Below, piece after piece: positions 46,301-54,613 of a stretch of 64,000 bases of DNA. This DNA comes from Anodontia alba (lineage: Eukaryota; Mollusca; Bivalvia; Lucinida; Lucinidae), in assembly GCA_964016985.1 (NCBI GenBank), contig OZ024823.1:40520264-40584263 (forward strand), given 5' to 3'. How positions within the stretch are numbered: the first letter of the stretch is position 1; each line of letters opens with the position of its first letter. A model generated the notes under the pieces. The model was given only the letters and a program-made list of their open reading frames with translations, did not search any database and was not told where the DNA came from. The position numbers and the translations under genes are program-made.

Positions 46301-49300
46301 AAGGGACTTTCACTTGAGAGTACAAGTACATCATTTATTTTCATCTTTCATCATTCATACTACCGAGCTGTTGTTTGTACATCTCTGTATGCTTCTGTTT
46401 ACTTTATTTTCCAAAATATTGGGACACCTTACCATACTTGACCTAAAATTTGAATGTCCATTTCAATACCTGCTGATTTGTCTAAAAACTGCTGGATGAA
46501 TGGCAAACAGTGTAGACCCTGATCAGATGCCATATTCTATGGCATCTGATCTGGGTCTACCCTGTTTGCTAAGGCCTGTTTGTCTCAATGTTTAGGGTTA
46601 TTATGGTATATTTTTCTCTATCTAGTAATATTCTGTATCTAGTAATGTTCTTTTAATCTTCTGATAATTGTGCCAGAATTAAATTCTTGTGATAATTCTA
46701 TAAATATCCAAATTATTTCATTTTTTCAGAAAGCATATTGGTACAGGTATTTCGTAAAACATTTTGTTAAATGCCATGTTTTTATCACTCATCCTTATAG
46801 ACTCACAGTCAAAACTCCAGTTAAGGTTAATTTATTTAACATAGGTCTTGATAAGATGCTTTCTTCAACCCAAAAGTATTGATATTTTTCTTATTTCTTC
46901 ATGAAACATAAGTTGTGGGTTCTCATTAGAAACGCCTTGCCAAGGCGCTTCTTATGAGTACCTACAACATATGTTTTCATGGAGAAATAAGAAAAATATT
47001 TACCAGATACCCACTCTTATCTAGACCTATGGTTACTATTGAGATGACCATTTGGGATATTGTTTCATTATTTTTGCACCAAAATGTATCTTGTGGGTAG
47101 TTTTTGGAAGTACATCATTGAGTAGATTCCAGTGAGTACCCACAAGATTTATTTGGTGAAAAAAAAACAAAACAAAAAAAAAACAAACAGTTTTCTCAAT
47201 TTTTTTTTTCTGAAGCTGTGCTCTCAATAGTTCTTTCTGAAATGTTATTACAGGGCTGTGAAAATACCATGCCCAACTTGTCTCATTTGCCTGAGGACAA
47301 GTAAGAAATTTCAATTTACTTGTTGAGGGACAAGGACTTCATAACTCTAGCTAAGAAGAGTATCCAAATTATAAGATATACATTTTTCTTATTTCTTGAA
47401 GAAAACTTATGTTGTGGGTACTCATTAGAAGTGCTTCACTGATGCACTTCCAATGAGTACCCATAACATATGTTTTCTTTGAGAAACAAGAAAAATATTA
47501 ATTTTCGGGTAAGTAAGTCTTAGTTGTACAAGTGGATTTGACCATTTACTTGTCCATGGACAAGTAATAAAGTTTCATAATTTCACAACATTGGTTATTA
47601 CATGTATTCTGTTCATAGATATCAAATGTTCTAACTCAGTTATGTATATACACACAGTAACCTCTTTTTTACATGGTTTATTTCATGGTCCGTGTCAAAC
47701 GCAGGTTCAGATCATACCGCACATGCTCAAAGTGTCATTCTGGCCTTTACTTTCCATTGTACAGTCTTTAGTATCCAATAATTCTCTTAGCAAACAGTGA
47801 AGGCCTTGATCAGACTGCACGGATGTGCAGGCTGATCTGGGCTTCCACTGTCTGCATATGCCCGAAGACATGTTTTCCCATGGCGCAACCAATATTATGG
47901 TTATGATACAACATAGTTTAAAGATGGAACCCCAAAATGTTGTATCCAAACAAAAATCTTTAGATTATTAAGAAAACTGACCATTTATGGTCATTTTTCT
48001 ATTTAATCTATACATTTTTTGTGTCTATCTTGAGCAATGAATCACATTTAAATGATTTTATTTTATTTTATTTCAAAGACAATCAACTGAATGTTTACTG
48101 TTGTCTTTATCTATGTGTCACCATTCTTTTGTGTTGTGTGTCACTATTATTGTATGTCATTATATTGTAAGAACATCATACATACAGGCCTATGTATAAA
48201 TTTTTAAAATTTTGCCTGGTGTGGGTTCAAACCCCAGCAAAAGCACTGAGATCTAAAAAATTGTATTTATTGCTGTACATTAAGCACAAGAATATCAGTA
48301 TTCTACTTTTAAGGGGATTGAACAGATTTTCTGCCGTAAGTTCTTTCCTTATAGAGTAGACACCTTTCAGAAGGGAGAAAAAACCAGTCTGAAGAATTGC
48401 TTCCCTTGAATGTCTATCAATTTCCCTTAAAATTTTCTGTCTGACTCTCTTTTGCTGTTTGTTTAACAGCCACAAGATGCTAAGTTCAAATGGCAGATAA
48501 AAGCTGAATAATTGTATAAAGGCCAAATGATTTGCAGTGTAGATAAAGGCCTTAATGACATGTAGGCAGCAATTCCCAGATCAACCTGGGTATTCATGCA
48601 GTCTGATCAGTGCCTTCATTGCCTGCTTACAGATACTATAGAATATATTTACACAGAGAGAAGACTCTTATCAGACTGTATGGATGTGCAGGCTGATCTG
48701 GGCCTCTGCTGTTTACATAATGGCATAGGGGCCTTTTTTTCATGTTGCACATGAAATGAGCATGCATATTTATTATAAGGGCAACGATGATGCCGCCATT
48801 GCTGACATTATGAGAACAATTTTATGTGTAATTCAGGGCTAAAATGATCTTCATGCTGGTATGATCTTAGGGTTCAGCTACTCAAGGCTTGACAAAATTA
48901 GTACTATGCCTCTAAAAGCTGGATCCATGGACCTGTTTCTCATGCAAATAAGGTCGCTTTGACCGAAAGGAAATAGCAAAAATGGATCACTTACCTCACT
49001 TCCCTAAAATGAGTTGGGGATACCTGCTTTCCTCAGTCCACTGTGAATACGATGTACATGTACATAGATTCTAGTTTTACTATTTACCGGTATATATCAA
49101 AATGGGTCTTCTTAGATCCAAAAAGAGGGGTGAGTAGCAGGACATACTATTTACATTCATTTGTACAAAGTTTGATCATTGAAAAATCTGGATTCTTCTA
49201 TAACTAAAAAAATCATGAAATGTGACATGACCATATAGGACATAACATCATCAATATAAATTAAATATATTTTGATTTAATGGTGGGTAAAATATTTTGG

Positions 49301-51244
49301 TTGTTAAGATAACTCACAGGTACTTTACAATACCCGAGTATTCTTAAGGTATAAAATCAGCAATTCTGAACCAACAACCAGCAGCTCAAATAAGATTGAT
49401 ATTCAGGTAAATAAGTCAAGTACTATTCTGATTTCTCCATAAAAACATTTTATACATACCCATTAGAAATGAAACCTGAAAAAATTTGAAAGCTATATCA
49501 GTATTTCTGAGAAATAATAAGCTTTAATACCCTTGCCCCCCCCCCCCCCCCCACACCTCCCCCCCCCCCCCCACACACACACCCACCCACCACCCCCAAC
49601 CCCATTTTCTGATCTGTATGTCCATCCATTCATTACATTTTGGTCCTTGCAGGGTATCTAATAAGCATTGCTTATTGACCTTTCTTGTTACAGTCAAACT
49701 TCAGTGGCTCAAACATCTTTGGGACCAAAGAAATTTGTTCTAGACATGGGTTGTTTGAGCCACTGAGGGTTAATCATAGCGGCATGTCAAGAAGGAAATA
49801 GGGGTAATTTAGGGAGTCTTTTTGATCATCTATACAATAATTGGATGTTGAGTATATTCATTAGGATTGCCTCAATGAGGCAATTCTAATGAGTACAAAC
49901 AACATTCATTTTCATGCTAAAGTAAGAAAATTTCCCTAAAACACCCCGAACTATTTGTTTACAAGCTATCATAAGAATTTCATAGGGACTCAAAAACGAG
50001 TTTGAATCAGCCATAGTAGTGAGCCATCAGTGTTCGAGTCATTGAAGTTTTAATATATTGTAATATTTACAGTTATGGTAGTGGTAAGGTGGATGTTAGT
50101 GATCTCACCTGGGAGCAGAAGGAGCGAGTTCTACGATATCTGTTTGCTAGGATGAACAACAGTACAGGTGTACCAAAGAAGATATCCTCCGCTCCAAGCC
50201 TGCCTCGTTTACAAGATGGTCCACAGAGGTTGACTATCACCCACTCACAGGATGACTCAGAGTAAGATTCTATATACATACACTGTAGTAACTTCTTTAT
50301 AAGAGGGTTCATTATAGCCTTGTTTCAGACCTAACTTAGTTGAAAGATGGAATCCAAATATTGTATCCAAACAAAAATGTATAGATTATGCAGAAAAATG
50401 ACCATTTGTTCATTTTCTGTATAATTTTTTCATTATTGTTTGGATACAAAACAGTTCCATGCCTAATACAGGTTTGCTATGAAGCAAAAAAAAAAAAAAA
50501 AAAAAAAAAAAAGCAGAAAATGAGAAAATGATGGGATTTGAATGTGATTTTGGAGACTAATTTCACTAATTGATCTTGAATGCAGATTAGCATACAATTA
50601 TGTTAAGGTATACTCAATCTGTGTGGAAAAACCTAGAACTAAGAGATGAGCCTTTGAGCCTTAATGTGGAGATCCTGACTTGCACATGAGTAGGCTTACT
50701 CACCAAATATGTAAATATACACAAACAGTAGGATATGGGGTAACAACATCTAATATATTACTGATTAGAGACACCTCCTAGGGCAGTTCTAATGAGTGCT
50801 CAAAACAATATAGTTTCAAGAGAAAAAATCCAGATAACCCACTTACCTAAGGGAGGGGTATATCATAAATTTGACAGCTTGTGGTTGCATAGGTGGATGC
50901 CATTATGTTGTTTAATCAAAATAAATGCACGAAACAGTTCTCTTTTCATGTGTTTTTTTTTTTTTTTTTGTTCTTTTTAATATCAATGTTACACTTTATT
51001 GCATGTAAATTATGCAGCTGAATCAGACCAGGCAATCAGGCGTTTTACAGTACATTGTATACATCCATAAATACAGTCATTTCGTTTTTGTGAACTAAAA
51101 TCCTAAGGCCAAAATGCAGAAGAAGGCACTTTTTTTTAGCAAAACGTAGAAACGTAGTTATTTTTCTTATTTCTTTATGAAAATATATGTTTTGAGTACT
51201 TATTAGAAGCCCTTTACCAACTTGCTTCTTTGAGTACTCACATT

Positions 51245-51327
<83 letters not shown>

Positions 51328-51928
51328 AGCCAGATAGCATACAAATGGGCTGTGGTGTAGATGACAAGCATATTTCACAGACTTTTGGAGTGACAGCCTT
51401 TTTAAGATTTTGCACTTTTTTATGTAAGGTAAATGTCCTAAAATTTTGTACACCAAAGTGTCCAATAAAATGGCACATGCAAACAGGGCAGACCCAGATC
51501 AGACAGCTCCTGCAGGAGCAGTCTGATCAGGGTTTACAGTGTTTGCCATAAGACTAAGTATTTGAAGATATACAAAAAAAAAAAAAAAAAAATTAGTCCC
51601 AAAAAATATGGAATAAAGTCTTTGAATTTTTAGGATGTTTACTGTATTAAACTTGATGGCTGTTTCATAACAAAGCATAGATTCAGGGCATAGTATTTTA
51701 TTTTCATTCTTCTTTAGGCATTCTTTTTTTGCAGTTATGATGACCAATTACATGAATATATGTGAGCCCCTTTTAACTGCTTTAGTTTTACAAAATCATT
51801 GTCATTTGTATCTTTGCAGCATTTCAAAGGATGAAAAGCCTGACATGACATTCCTGACACAACAGCAGGTTGAAATGCCAGATCTTGGAGTTGCCAGAGC
51901 TTGGCCAGAGGAAACCCCAGTGGCATGA
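25325..51928 (+). CDS. BBOF1: Basal body-orientation factor 1 (BBOF1/CCDC176), complete
   Basis: Coiled-coil protein of motile cilia, known to be needed for basal-body alignment and stable ciliary beating in multiciliated cells. Eleven exons: 25325-25368, 30181-30306, 31873-31996, 33562-33771, 35610-35690, 36724-36794, 38036-38249, 39915-40186, 41543-41695, 50073-50261 and 51820-51928. All have AG/GT borders and compatible phases; the total is 1593 nt, 530 codons plus stop, close to the family's usual size. The start MPKKGKKKGGKGKKG is a Lys/Gly-rich tail. Residues about 45-400 are almost wholly charged heptad-type helix (for example LERLQQQIRDVKKEHRKEKE). Near the C-terminus LTWEQKERVLRYLFARMN is the most family-like segment. 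TAA at 25310 closes the frame upstream, so this is the first usable ATG. Identification is from remembered family features (DUF4515-type coiled coil) and overall match. Confidence 0.92.
26360..28740. repeat. Higher-order tandem array inside the MULE-like element
   Basis: Units of about 140-160 bp, alternating in two types, make a dimer of about 300 bp. The phase marker TAGTTATCTCCCC occurs near 26481, 26622, 26781 (one change), 26925 and 27221. Recurrent phrases are TTTGATAATATTTGGTAGG, AGGACCAGTAGGCATGTC and AGAGAGACAACTCTCACTTT. Copies decay towards the right. The long minus-strand open frames here are repeat-driven. Confidence 0.85.
28800..29784. other. Right interior of the MULE-like element
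   Basis: Very AT-rich. A 24-bp triplication (TATGTACACTCACAAATTCTC near 28818-28890) is followed by A/T runs and scattered AATAAT repeats at 29560-29640. No transposase motif was recognised. Confidence 0.5.
30005..30145. repeat. Family P hairpin MITE beside exon 2
   Basis: Decayed copy: TTTATTTCTCAACAAAAGCA and complement-like arm around GAAGCACTTTAATGAGGTGC. It ends about 35 bp before the exon 2 acceptor. Confidence 0.6.
30181..30306 (+). CDS. BBOF1: BBOF1 exon 2
   Basis: Residues 15-57: the end of the basic tail, then AESIVKIAAANSKVWEARL, where the helical part begins. Acceptor TTTTACAG, donor GTGAGA. Confidence 0.92.
30330..30552. repeat. Family M TTAA MITE with a GATCAG hairpin core
   Basis: M-type ends (TTAACTCTTTGCATGCTAGG; GGGGAAAGGGTTAA) surround a different centre: CAAACAGTTTGGATTCAGAT and complement at 30437-30501, the core normally in families H and V. 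It starts 23 bp after the exon 2 donor. Confidence 0.75.
30856..31069. repeat. Family H TTAA MITE, copy 5
   Basis: TTAACCCTTGTCATGCTGAA to AGGACTAGGGTTAA; core CAGATCAGTTGGCTTCTTCA. Confidence 0.88.
31188..31560 (+). repeat. Dispersed repeat K with T-rich insert
   Basis: Matches the reverse complement of 20331-20640 over most of its length; a TTTTTTTTTG-type low-complexity run (31303-31354 and 31408-31436) has expanded inside it. Confidence 0.6.
31873..31996 (+). CDS. BBOF1: BBOF1 exon 3
   Basis: Residues 57-98, ENAKQLMLENDALQGQMLQT onward: heptad-rich helix. Acceptor AAATTTCAG, donor GTAACT. Confidence 0.92.
32228..32434. repeat. Family V MITE, copy 1
   Basis: Ends ACCGTATTTACCCTATTAG and TTAGGGTAAATACAATAT are inverted; a decayed GATCAG hairpin core lies at 32340-32392. 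Confidence 0.6.
32563..32947. repeat. Family Q MITE, copy 2
   Basis: TA-flanked. Ends CAGTATAACCCCAATGGCTC and GAGCCACTGAGGTTCGACTG are inverted over about 27 bp. A P-type hairpin with one arm repeated (TTGAGGCAATTCTAATGAGT twice) sits at 32690-32800. Confidence 0.82.
32971..33310. repeat. Family M TTAA MITE, copy 2, internally expanded
   Basis: TTAATGCTTGGCATGCTGGG to GTTGGAAAGGTTAA. The central arm CAAAGCCTATTTT is present about four times, making it longer than its relatives. Confidence 0.68.
33375..33543. repeat. Family M hairpin next to exon 4
   Basis: AAAATAGGATCTGAAACTTG and complement; ends CAGCAGACAACAA and TTGTCTGCTG. It stops 18 bp before the exon 4 acceptor. Confidence 0.65.
33562..33771 (+). 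CDS. BBOF1: BBOF1 exon 4
   Basis: Residues 99-168, LERLQQQIRDVKKEHRKEKE through QMQKELDE; continuous coiled coil. Acceptor TTCCTACAG, donor GTTTGA. Confidence 0.94.
34345..34550. repeat. Family W MITE, copy 1
   Basis: Ends ACGGTAAATGTCCTAAAATT and AATTTTAGGACATTTACGGT are inverted. The GATCAG core lies at 34384-34447 with a palindrome CTGCTGCTAAAGGAG. Confidence 0.78.
34941..35155. repeat. Family H TTAA MITE, copy 6
   Basis: TTAACCCTTGTCATGCTGAA to AGGACAAGGGTTAA; opposite orientation to copy 5; core intact. Confidence 0.9.
35610..35690 (+). CDS. BBOF1: BBOF1 exon 5
   Basis: Exactly 27 codons (169-195), IKESMYNANREHKATLSRME then QKFFEEK. Phase 0 both ends; donor GTAATC. Confidence 0.92.
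35798..36011. repeat. Family H TTAA MITE, copy 7
   Basis: TTAACCCTTGTCATGCTGAA to ATGACAAGGGTTAA; the ends match over about 18 bp and the core hairpin is nearly perfect. Confidence 0.9.
36053..36165. repeat. Family P hairpin MITE
   Basis: TTTTCTTATTTCTCCACAAG and complement around ACCTTGTCGAGG. A GGAGCAAATTCTT-type hairpin block follows at 36395-36560. Confidence 0.7.
36724..36794 (+). CDS. BBOF1: BBOF1 exon 6
   Basis: Residues 196-218 and two bases of Ala219: MRLQQEANQKIAELAERAHT. Donor GTAGGA, weak but phase-consistent. Confidence 0.9.
37141..37444 (+). repeat. tRNA-derived SINE, family A, with target duplication
   Basis: Head GGATGCGTGTCCGACTGGTG with B box GGGTTCGACTT, body, and CACAAACAAACT end. 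Flanked by ACTATCTATTGCT (37128-37140) and ACTACCTATTGCT (37445-37457), one mismatch. It has inserted into a family V MITE whose halves lie on either side (about 37083-37590). Confidence 0.88.
37842..38012. repeat. Family M TTAA MITE next to exon 7
   Basis: CAGCAGACAACAAACTGATG to GTGCTAAGCGTTTAA; arms AAAACAGGTTTTGACATT and complement. It ends 23 bp before the exon 7 acceptor. Confidence 0.72.
38036..38249 (+). CDS. BBOF1: BBOF1 exon 7
   Basis: Residues 219-290, NLDETTKSVYKENVRLSESL then a Lys/Glu-rich helix ending KNQKQQIRD. Acceptor TTTACAG, donor GTGAGT. Confidence 0.95.
38529..39430. repeat. Intron 7 MITE tract
   Basis: Free GATCAG hairpin core at 38529-38602, a family P hairpin at 38893-39005, and paired GATCAG-type hairpins at 39245-39430, the last with a perfect AGACTGCACAAATGTGCAGTCT palindrome. 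Poly-G interruption near 38435-38462. Confidence 0.6.
39461..39757 (+). repeat. tRNA-derived SINE, family A
   Basis: CAGTTGGATGCGCATTCAAC head, B box GGGCTCGACCCC, body, CACAAACAAAG end. It stops about 155 bp before exon 8. No clear target duplication. Confidence 0.75.
39915..40186 (+). CDS. BBOF1: BBOF1 exon 8
   Basis: Residues 291-380 and two bases of Gln381; MTEKVNTLEHSLSHMAREFT through LDQRTELERFFLESLEQVKQ. This is the most family-diagnostic part of the coiled coil. Acceptor TTTTTTTGCAG, donor GTAAGT. Confidence 0.96.
40231..40510 (-). repeat. Element E, single-unit reversed copy
   Basis: Hairpin end TATACCCCACCACACATTAG with GTGATGGGGTAGTA, the GTCTGTCCATCC tract and one repeat unit (CACCAAACTTGGTATATGCA). 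The other end is TAGTGGCAGGGTATA. About 40511-41280 holds nothing recognised. Confidence 0.75.
41543..41695 (+). CDS. BBOF1: BBOF1 exon 9
   Basis: Residues 381-431 and two bases of Leu432, EQYRRDAQRAYQEKMLAAHV onward; leaves the coiled coil. Acceptor TGTTTACAG, donor GTAAGT. The next intron is 8.4 kb. Confidence 0.94.
41721..42053. repeat. Family Q-like MITE with ATAGAAAAATGACC core
   Basis: CACTAGAACCTCTTTATAAG at the left and TATAAAGAGGTTGTGGTA at the right, TA outside. The centre has repeated GGAAAAATGACC/GGTCATTTTTCTATATA hairpins. Confidence 0.62.
42150..42273. repeat. Family H TTAA MITE, copy 8, half
   Basis: Only the right half survives: AATCTAATTGGCTGAAAATC and CATGACAAAAATTAA. A GATCAG hairpin (42363-42425) follows. 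Confidence 0.65.
43269..43483. repeat. Family H TTAA MITE, copy 9
   Basis: Left end worn (TAATGCTGGTCCTGCTGAG), right end CATGGCAAGGGTTAA; core hairpin intact. Confidence 0.82.
43491..43821. repeat. Family Q-type MITE, copy 3 (CAGTCGACTCTCGTTAT ends)
   Basis: CAGTCGACTCTCGTTATG after TA and CGAGAGTCAGCTG before TA. A central perfect palindrome runs GGACAAATTGCTCC, TTAGGAGCAATTTCTCC. Confidence 0.75.
43828..44052. repeat. Family V MITE, copy 2
   Basis: TTACCATATTTACACTAAGT and CTTAGGGTAAATATATTTA are inverted ends. Confidence 0.58.
44438..44642. repeat. Family M TTAA MITE, copy 3
   Basis: TTAACCTTTACCACTGCCTG to TTCTAAGCATTAA, hairpin TCTCCTAAGGAGA at the centre. Confidence 0.72.
44980..45170. 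repeat. Direct repeat of about 88 bp
   Basis: CTGCAGATTTCTGTGGGTGT through TTTTTTGTTATTAGATGATG occurs twice in direct orientation (about 44978-45060 and 45083-45164), almost identical. Confidence 0.8.
45235..45345. repeat. Family P hairpin MITE
   Basis: CATATGTTGTGGGTACTCAT and complement around GTGCCTCACTGAAG. Confidence 0.7.
45412..45649 (+). repeat. tRNA-derived SINE, family S3, complete with target duplication
   Basis: Box A-like TAGCCTAGTGGATAGGAG, box B GGTTTGAGCCTC, a GC-rich central block CCCCGGGTTTTCCAG, and a poly(A) tail. Flanked by AAGTTCAAGTA (45401-45411) and AAGTTCAAATA (45650-45660). A different family from A and S2. Confidence 0.88.
46077..46272. repeat. Family Q-type MITE, copy 4 (CAGTAAAACCT ends)
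   Basis: CAGTAAAACCTTTGTAAGAG after TA, CAGGTTTTACTG before TA; 196 bp, long inverted arms with AGCCACCTT. Confidence 0.8.
46409..46613. repeat. Family V MITE, copy 3
   Basis: CACCTTACCATACTTGACCT to TTTAGGGTTATTATGGTATA; GATCAG core at 46502-46569 with ATGCCATATTCTATGGCAT. Confidence 0.7.
46885..47492. repeat. Family P hairpins in intron 9
   Basis: Copies at 46885-46995 and 47390-47492, with a worn one at 47060-47160 between them. Confidence 0.68.
47690..48750. repeat. GATCAG-type hairpins and other MITE pieces
   Basis: GATCAGACTGCACGGATGTG-type pairs at 47700-47880 and 48570-48730; an ATAGAAAAATGACC hairpin at 47930-48020; a GGAGCAAATTCTT-family block at 48318-48430. About 48750-49530 holds nothing recognised. 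Confidence 0.5.
49536..49603. repeat. Poly-C / CA-rich low-complexity run
   Basis: Two runs of C broken by ACACCT, then ACACAC and CCCACC. Length is prone to sequencing error. Confidence 0.85.
49691..50053. repeat. Family Q MITE, copy 5, next to exon 10
   Basis: CAGTCAAACTTCAGTGGCTC at the left after TA; right end worn (GTTCGAGTCATTGAAG). A P-type hairpin (TTGCCTCAATGAGGCAA) at 49865-49885. It ends about 20 bp before the exon 10 acceptor. Confidence 0.72.
50073..50261 (+). CDS. BBOF1: BBOF1 exon 10
   Basis: Residues 432-494 and two bases of Asp495. LTWEQKERVLRYLFARMNN is the conserved C-terminal motif; a Ser/Pro-rich, disordered-looking stretch follows. Acceptor AATATTTACAG, donor GTAAGA. 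Confidence 0.95.
50280..51250. repeat. Intron 10 repeats
   Basis: ATAGAAAAATGACC-type hairpin at 50340-50460, a poly(A) run at 50486-50512, and worn family P hairpins near 50760-50820 and 51160-51245. Confidence 0.5.
51248..51325. repeat. (AT)n microsatellite
   Basis: About 39 uninterrupted AT dinucleotides. The Tyr-Ile open frames on the minus strand are an artefact of it. Confidence 0.97.
51423..51646. repeat. Family W MITE, copy 2
   Basis: GTAAGGTAAATGTCCTAAAA and TTTTTAGGATGTTTACTGTA are inverted ends; GATCAG core at 51484-51546 with CTCCTGCAGGAG. Confidence 0.8.
51820..51928 (+). CDS. BBOF1: BBOF1 exon 11 (terminal coding exon)
   Basis: Residues 495-530, SKDEKPDMTFLTQQQVEMPD through WPEETPVA, then TGA at 51926-51928. 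Acceptor ATCTTTGCAG. Confidence 0.93.
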
Positions 51929-51999
51929 AGTAGCAGCTTCTAATTTGGACAATGTATAGATAGAAATATATGTTGAAGGAATTGGATTTGTGAAGGAAA

Positions 52000-52005
52000 A
52001 ATAAA
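52000..52005 (+). promoter_or_regulatory. BBOF1: Candidate polyadenylation signal of BBOF1
   Basis: AATAAA, 72 nt after the stop. It is the first canonical hexamer downstream; in AT-rich DNA it may be chance. Confidence 0.35.
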
Positions 52006-52308
52006 TCAGAATCAACAGAAAAAATACAGAAAATTGTATTTGCAATAAGAAAGTTATTTAATACTTGGAAATTATAAAACAGTTGAAACTAGCGTCAAAT
52101 TTTGACTTCCTAGTCTAAGTACAAAATGACGAATGTTTCAATTGTCGTTATTTTGACTTGGAAAGGAAACTGATTTATATATAAATATAAATTGTGTGTT
52201 CATCTGATTAATTCTTTAAACTGGTCATACAAAAGCTAATTAACAGCTAAACACTGGTTAAAGCTATCAAAATTTTTAAAATCAGGCACCAAACTTAGGT
52301 CGTATGTC

Positions 52309-52339
<31 letters not shown>

Positions 52340-52511
52340 TCTGTTTCTTAACCTGGGAGTGTTTTTCTTTAATAAGCATCACTCAGAGGTCTTTGTTTTG
52401 GGTTTTTTTTTGTTTTTTTGTTTTTTTCAGTTATTTCACAGAAGTTGCTAAAATATTAAAGTATCATTTTTAGCACACCTGTAAACTATCCTCGAAACTA
52501 TCCTTTACTTT

Positions 52512-52722
52512 TTAACACTTTGCACACCAAATAAAAATCCAGTAGATGACATTTTGAAATATTTTTTTTCAATTTTACCCATAAAATTGTATTTGACATT
52601 TTGTGCCAATTGTCTGCTTTCAAGACAATTTGTATGAAATATCAGACCCTATTTTGTAGGGAAAATAAGAAAAAAATATCATTCATTTGTAATCCACTAA
52701 ATTCAGCTCGTGTGCAAAGATT
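52512..52722. repeat. Family M MITE, copy 4
   Basis: TTAACACTTTGCACACC at the left, CGTGTGCAAAGATTTG at the right; hairpin AATTGTCTGCTTTCAAGACA. Confidence 0.65.
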
Positions 52723-52797
52723 TGATATTGTCTTTCATACTACAAATGTTGTTGTCACTAACACTATAAATATATTTGTGCATTGTACATATTCTAT

Positions 52798-53008
52798 TTA
52801 ATACTTAGCATGCTGGATAAAGTTTTCAGAAGACAACATGTTGAATATTTTTCTTACTTTTTCCAGAAAATAGGATTTGACATTTCATGCATTTTGTCAC
52901 CTAAAGAGACAATTTGCATGAAACATCAAGTCTTATTTTCTAGAAAAAGTAAGAAAAATATCATCAAATTGTCATCCACTGAATCTGCCTGTTGTATGGT
53001 AAGTGTTT
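52798..53008. repeat. Family M MITE, copy 5
   Basis: TTAATACTTAGCATGCTGGA to GTTGTATGGTAAGTG; arms AATAGGATTTGACATTTCAT and complement. Confidence 0.7.
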
Positions 53009-53082
53009 AGAAAAGTGCCTTTAAAAGCGTAATTGCCTGCATCCAATGTAAATAGAACTTTAAGCTTACAATTTATTAATTC

Positions 53083-53313
53083 TTAACCCTGAAAGCACCA
53101 TCACAACTGCAGCAGACGACAATTTTCTTTTTTTCATTTTTATTTTTTTTTATTATTATTATTTTTCAGAGAAAACAAGTCTTGACATTTCATGTGAACT
53201 GTCTGCTTGGCAGACAATTCACATGAAATGTCTACACTTGTTTTCTCTGAAAAATAAAACAAAATTTTTACATGTCGTCTGCTACAAATTTTGCTTGGCA
53301 CTTTAAGGGTTAA
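53083..53313. repeat. Family M TTAA MITE, copy 6
   Basis: TTAACCCTGAAAGCACC to GGCACTTTAAGGGTTAA. Central TGTCTGCTTGGCAGACA palindrome. Confidence 0.78.
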
Positions 53314-53479
53314 GAGTAATTGCTGCACATCTAAAGTGGCAGTATGCTGTGAATGAATTAATAGATGACAAAAAAAAGATAAGTAATTCTGGTATCTCAT
53401 TATTACAACACCATGTATCATCCTACCATGACTATGGTAAAGTAAATGTTTTAAAATTTTCGCAGTAGAAACCTCTGAG

Positions 53480-53668
53480 TTAAACTCTTGTCATGCTGAA
53501 TAAATTAAGATGCCATGACCTAATTGTCAGATATATTACTTCATCTAGGCTGTTGATACAAATTCACATACTTAATGACAAACAGTGCAGACCCAATCAG
53601 TTAGCCAACCGAGCTGGATCTACACTGCAAAGGTGGGGCATATCCAGGTTCAGCAGGACAAGGATTAA
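53480..53668. repeat. Family H TTAA MITE, copy 10, shortened
   Basis: TTAAACTCTTGTCATGCTGA to GCAGGACAAGGATTAA; part of the core arm is lost. Confidence 0.8.
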
Positions 53669-53924
53669 ATAAACAAAAAATGAAGAATGCTTTATTGAAA
53701 CTTTAATTTGCAAATGGAGGCAATTAAACTACCTCCCTTTGAAAAATTGGTAACTTCCTTTCCCTTTTTCACTGGCAAGGAAAGCGAATTCAGAATTCAT
53801 TATTATTTTGTCTGTTCAGCAAATTTCATATGTTGGCATTTTTAGAACCTTTACTGTATTACAATGAGAGCTCGGAACATGATTTACAGGAGTGAGAAAA
53901 CAAAAGGTTTTTTTGCCAGAATAG

Positions 53925-54030
53925 TAAATTTCTCCACAAAAAAATGTAGTGGTACTCATTATAAGTGCCTCGGTGAGGCACTTCTAACGAGTGACAACAA
54001 CATATGTTTTTGTGGAGAAATAAGATTTTT
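53925..54030. repeat. Family P hairpin MITE
   Basis: TTTCTCCACAAAAAAATGTA and complement around GTGCCTCGGTGAGGCAC, a perfect palindrome. Confidence 0.75.
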
Positions 54031-54359
54031 TTTTTCTAATACCCCTCTTATCTGAAGCTATGTGTCTGTTTGTGTGTCAGATATTATGATTGCCTGTTAT
54101 TTAGTGAAAGTAAGTTAGATGACTAAGTTAGATGACTACTTTTTTGTTAACATAACTGTGATATATGCATTTGTTGTTGTTTTTTTATATTTTATGCAAC
54201 ATCTGTGATGCTTGTTATCCAAGATACAAGAAGATGATACACAGCACAGGAAGATGATACACAACACAGGACATAACCGTCAAAAGCCCAGAATCTCCTG
54301 CAAATCCATGCAGTCTGATAATGGCCTTCTCTGTCAGTATCCATTGACTGCATACATTA

Positions 54360-54480
54360 TCCAATCAGATGTCATGTTACATACACAAGTTGCATTAGAA
54401 TATCCACTGATTGCATAAGTTATCCAATCAGATGTTGCGTTACATACGCAAGTTGCATTAGAATAGCCATTGATTGAATG
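54360..54480. repeat. Short tandem duplication
   Basis: CCAATCAGATGT-TTACATACNCAAGTTGCATTAGAATA-CCA is present twice in direct repeat, 63 bp apart (from about 54360 and 54423). Confidence 0.75.
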
Positions 54481-54613
54481 TGAGCAAGAAAGGCCTTGAT
54501 CGTAAAAATGCGGTCATCTTGGCCTTTTTTGCCTGCATCGCAGAAGGCCATTTTCCTGTACTGCCTATCATGTATATGTTAATTTTATATTGGACTAGCC
54601 AAAGCCGTGACCA

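Noticed and set aside
48215..48250. GTGGGTTCAAACCCCAGC, a B-box-like match
   Set aside because: No A box at the right distance; isolated.
51203..51478. Frame with a Tyr-Ile repeat
   Set aside because: Translation of the (AT)n microsatellite.
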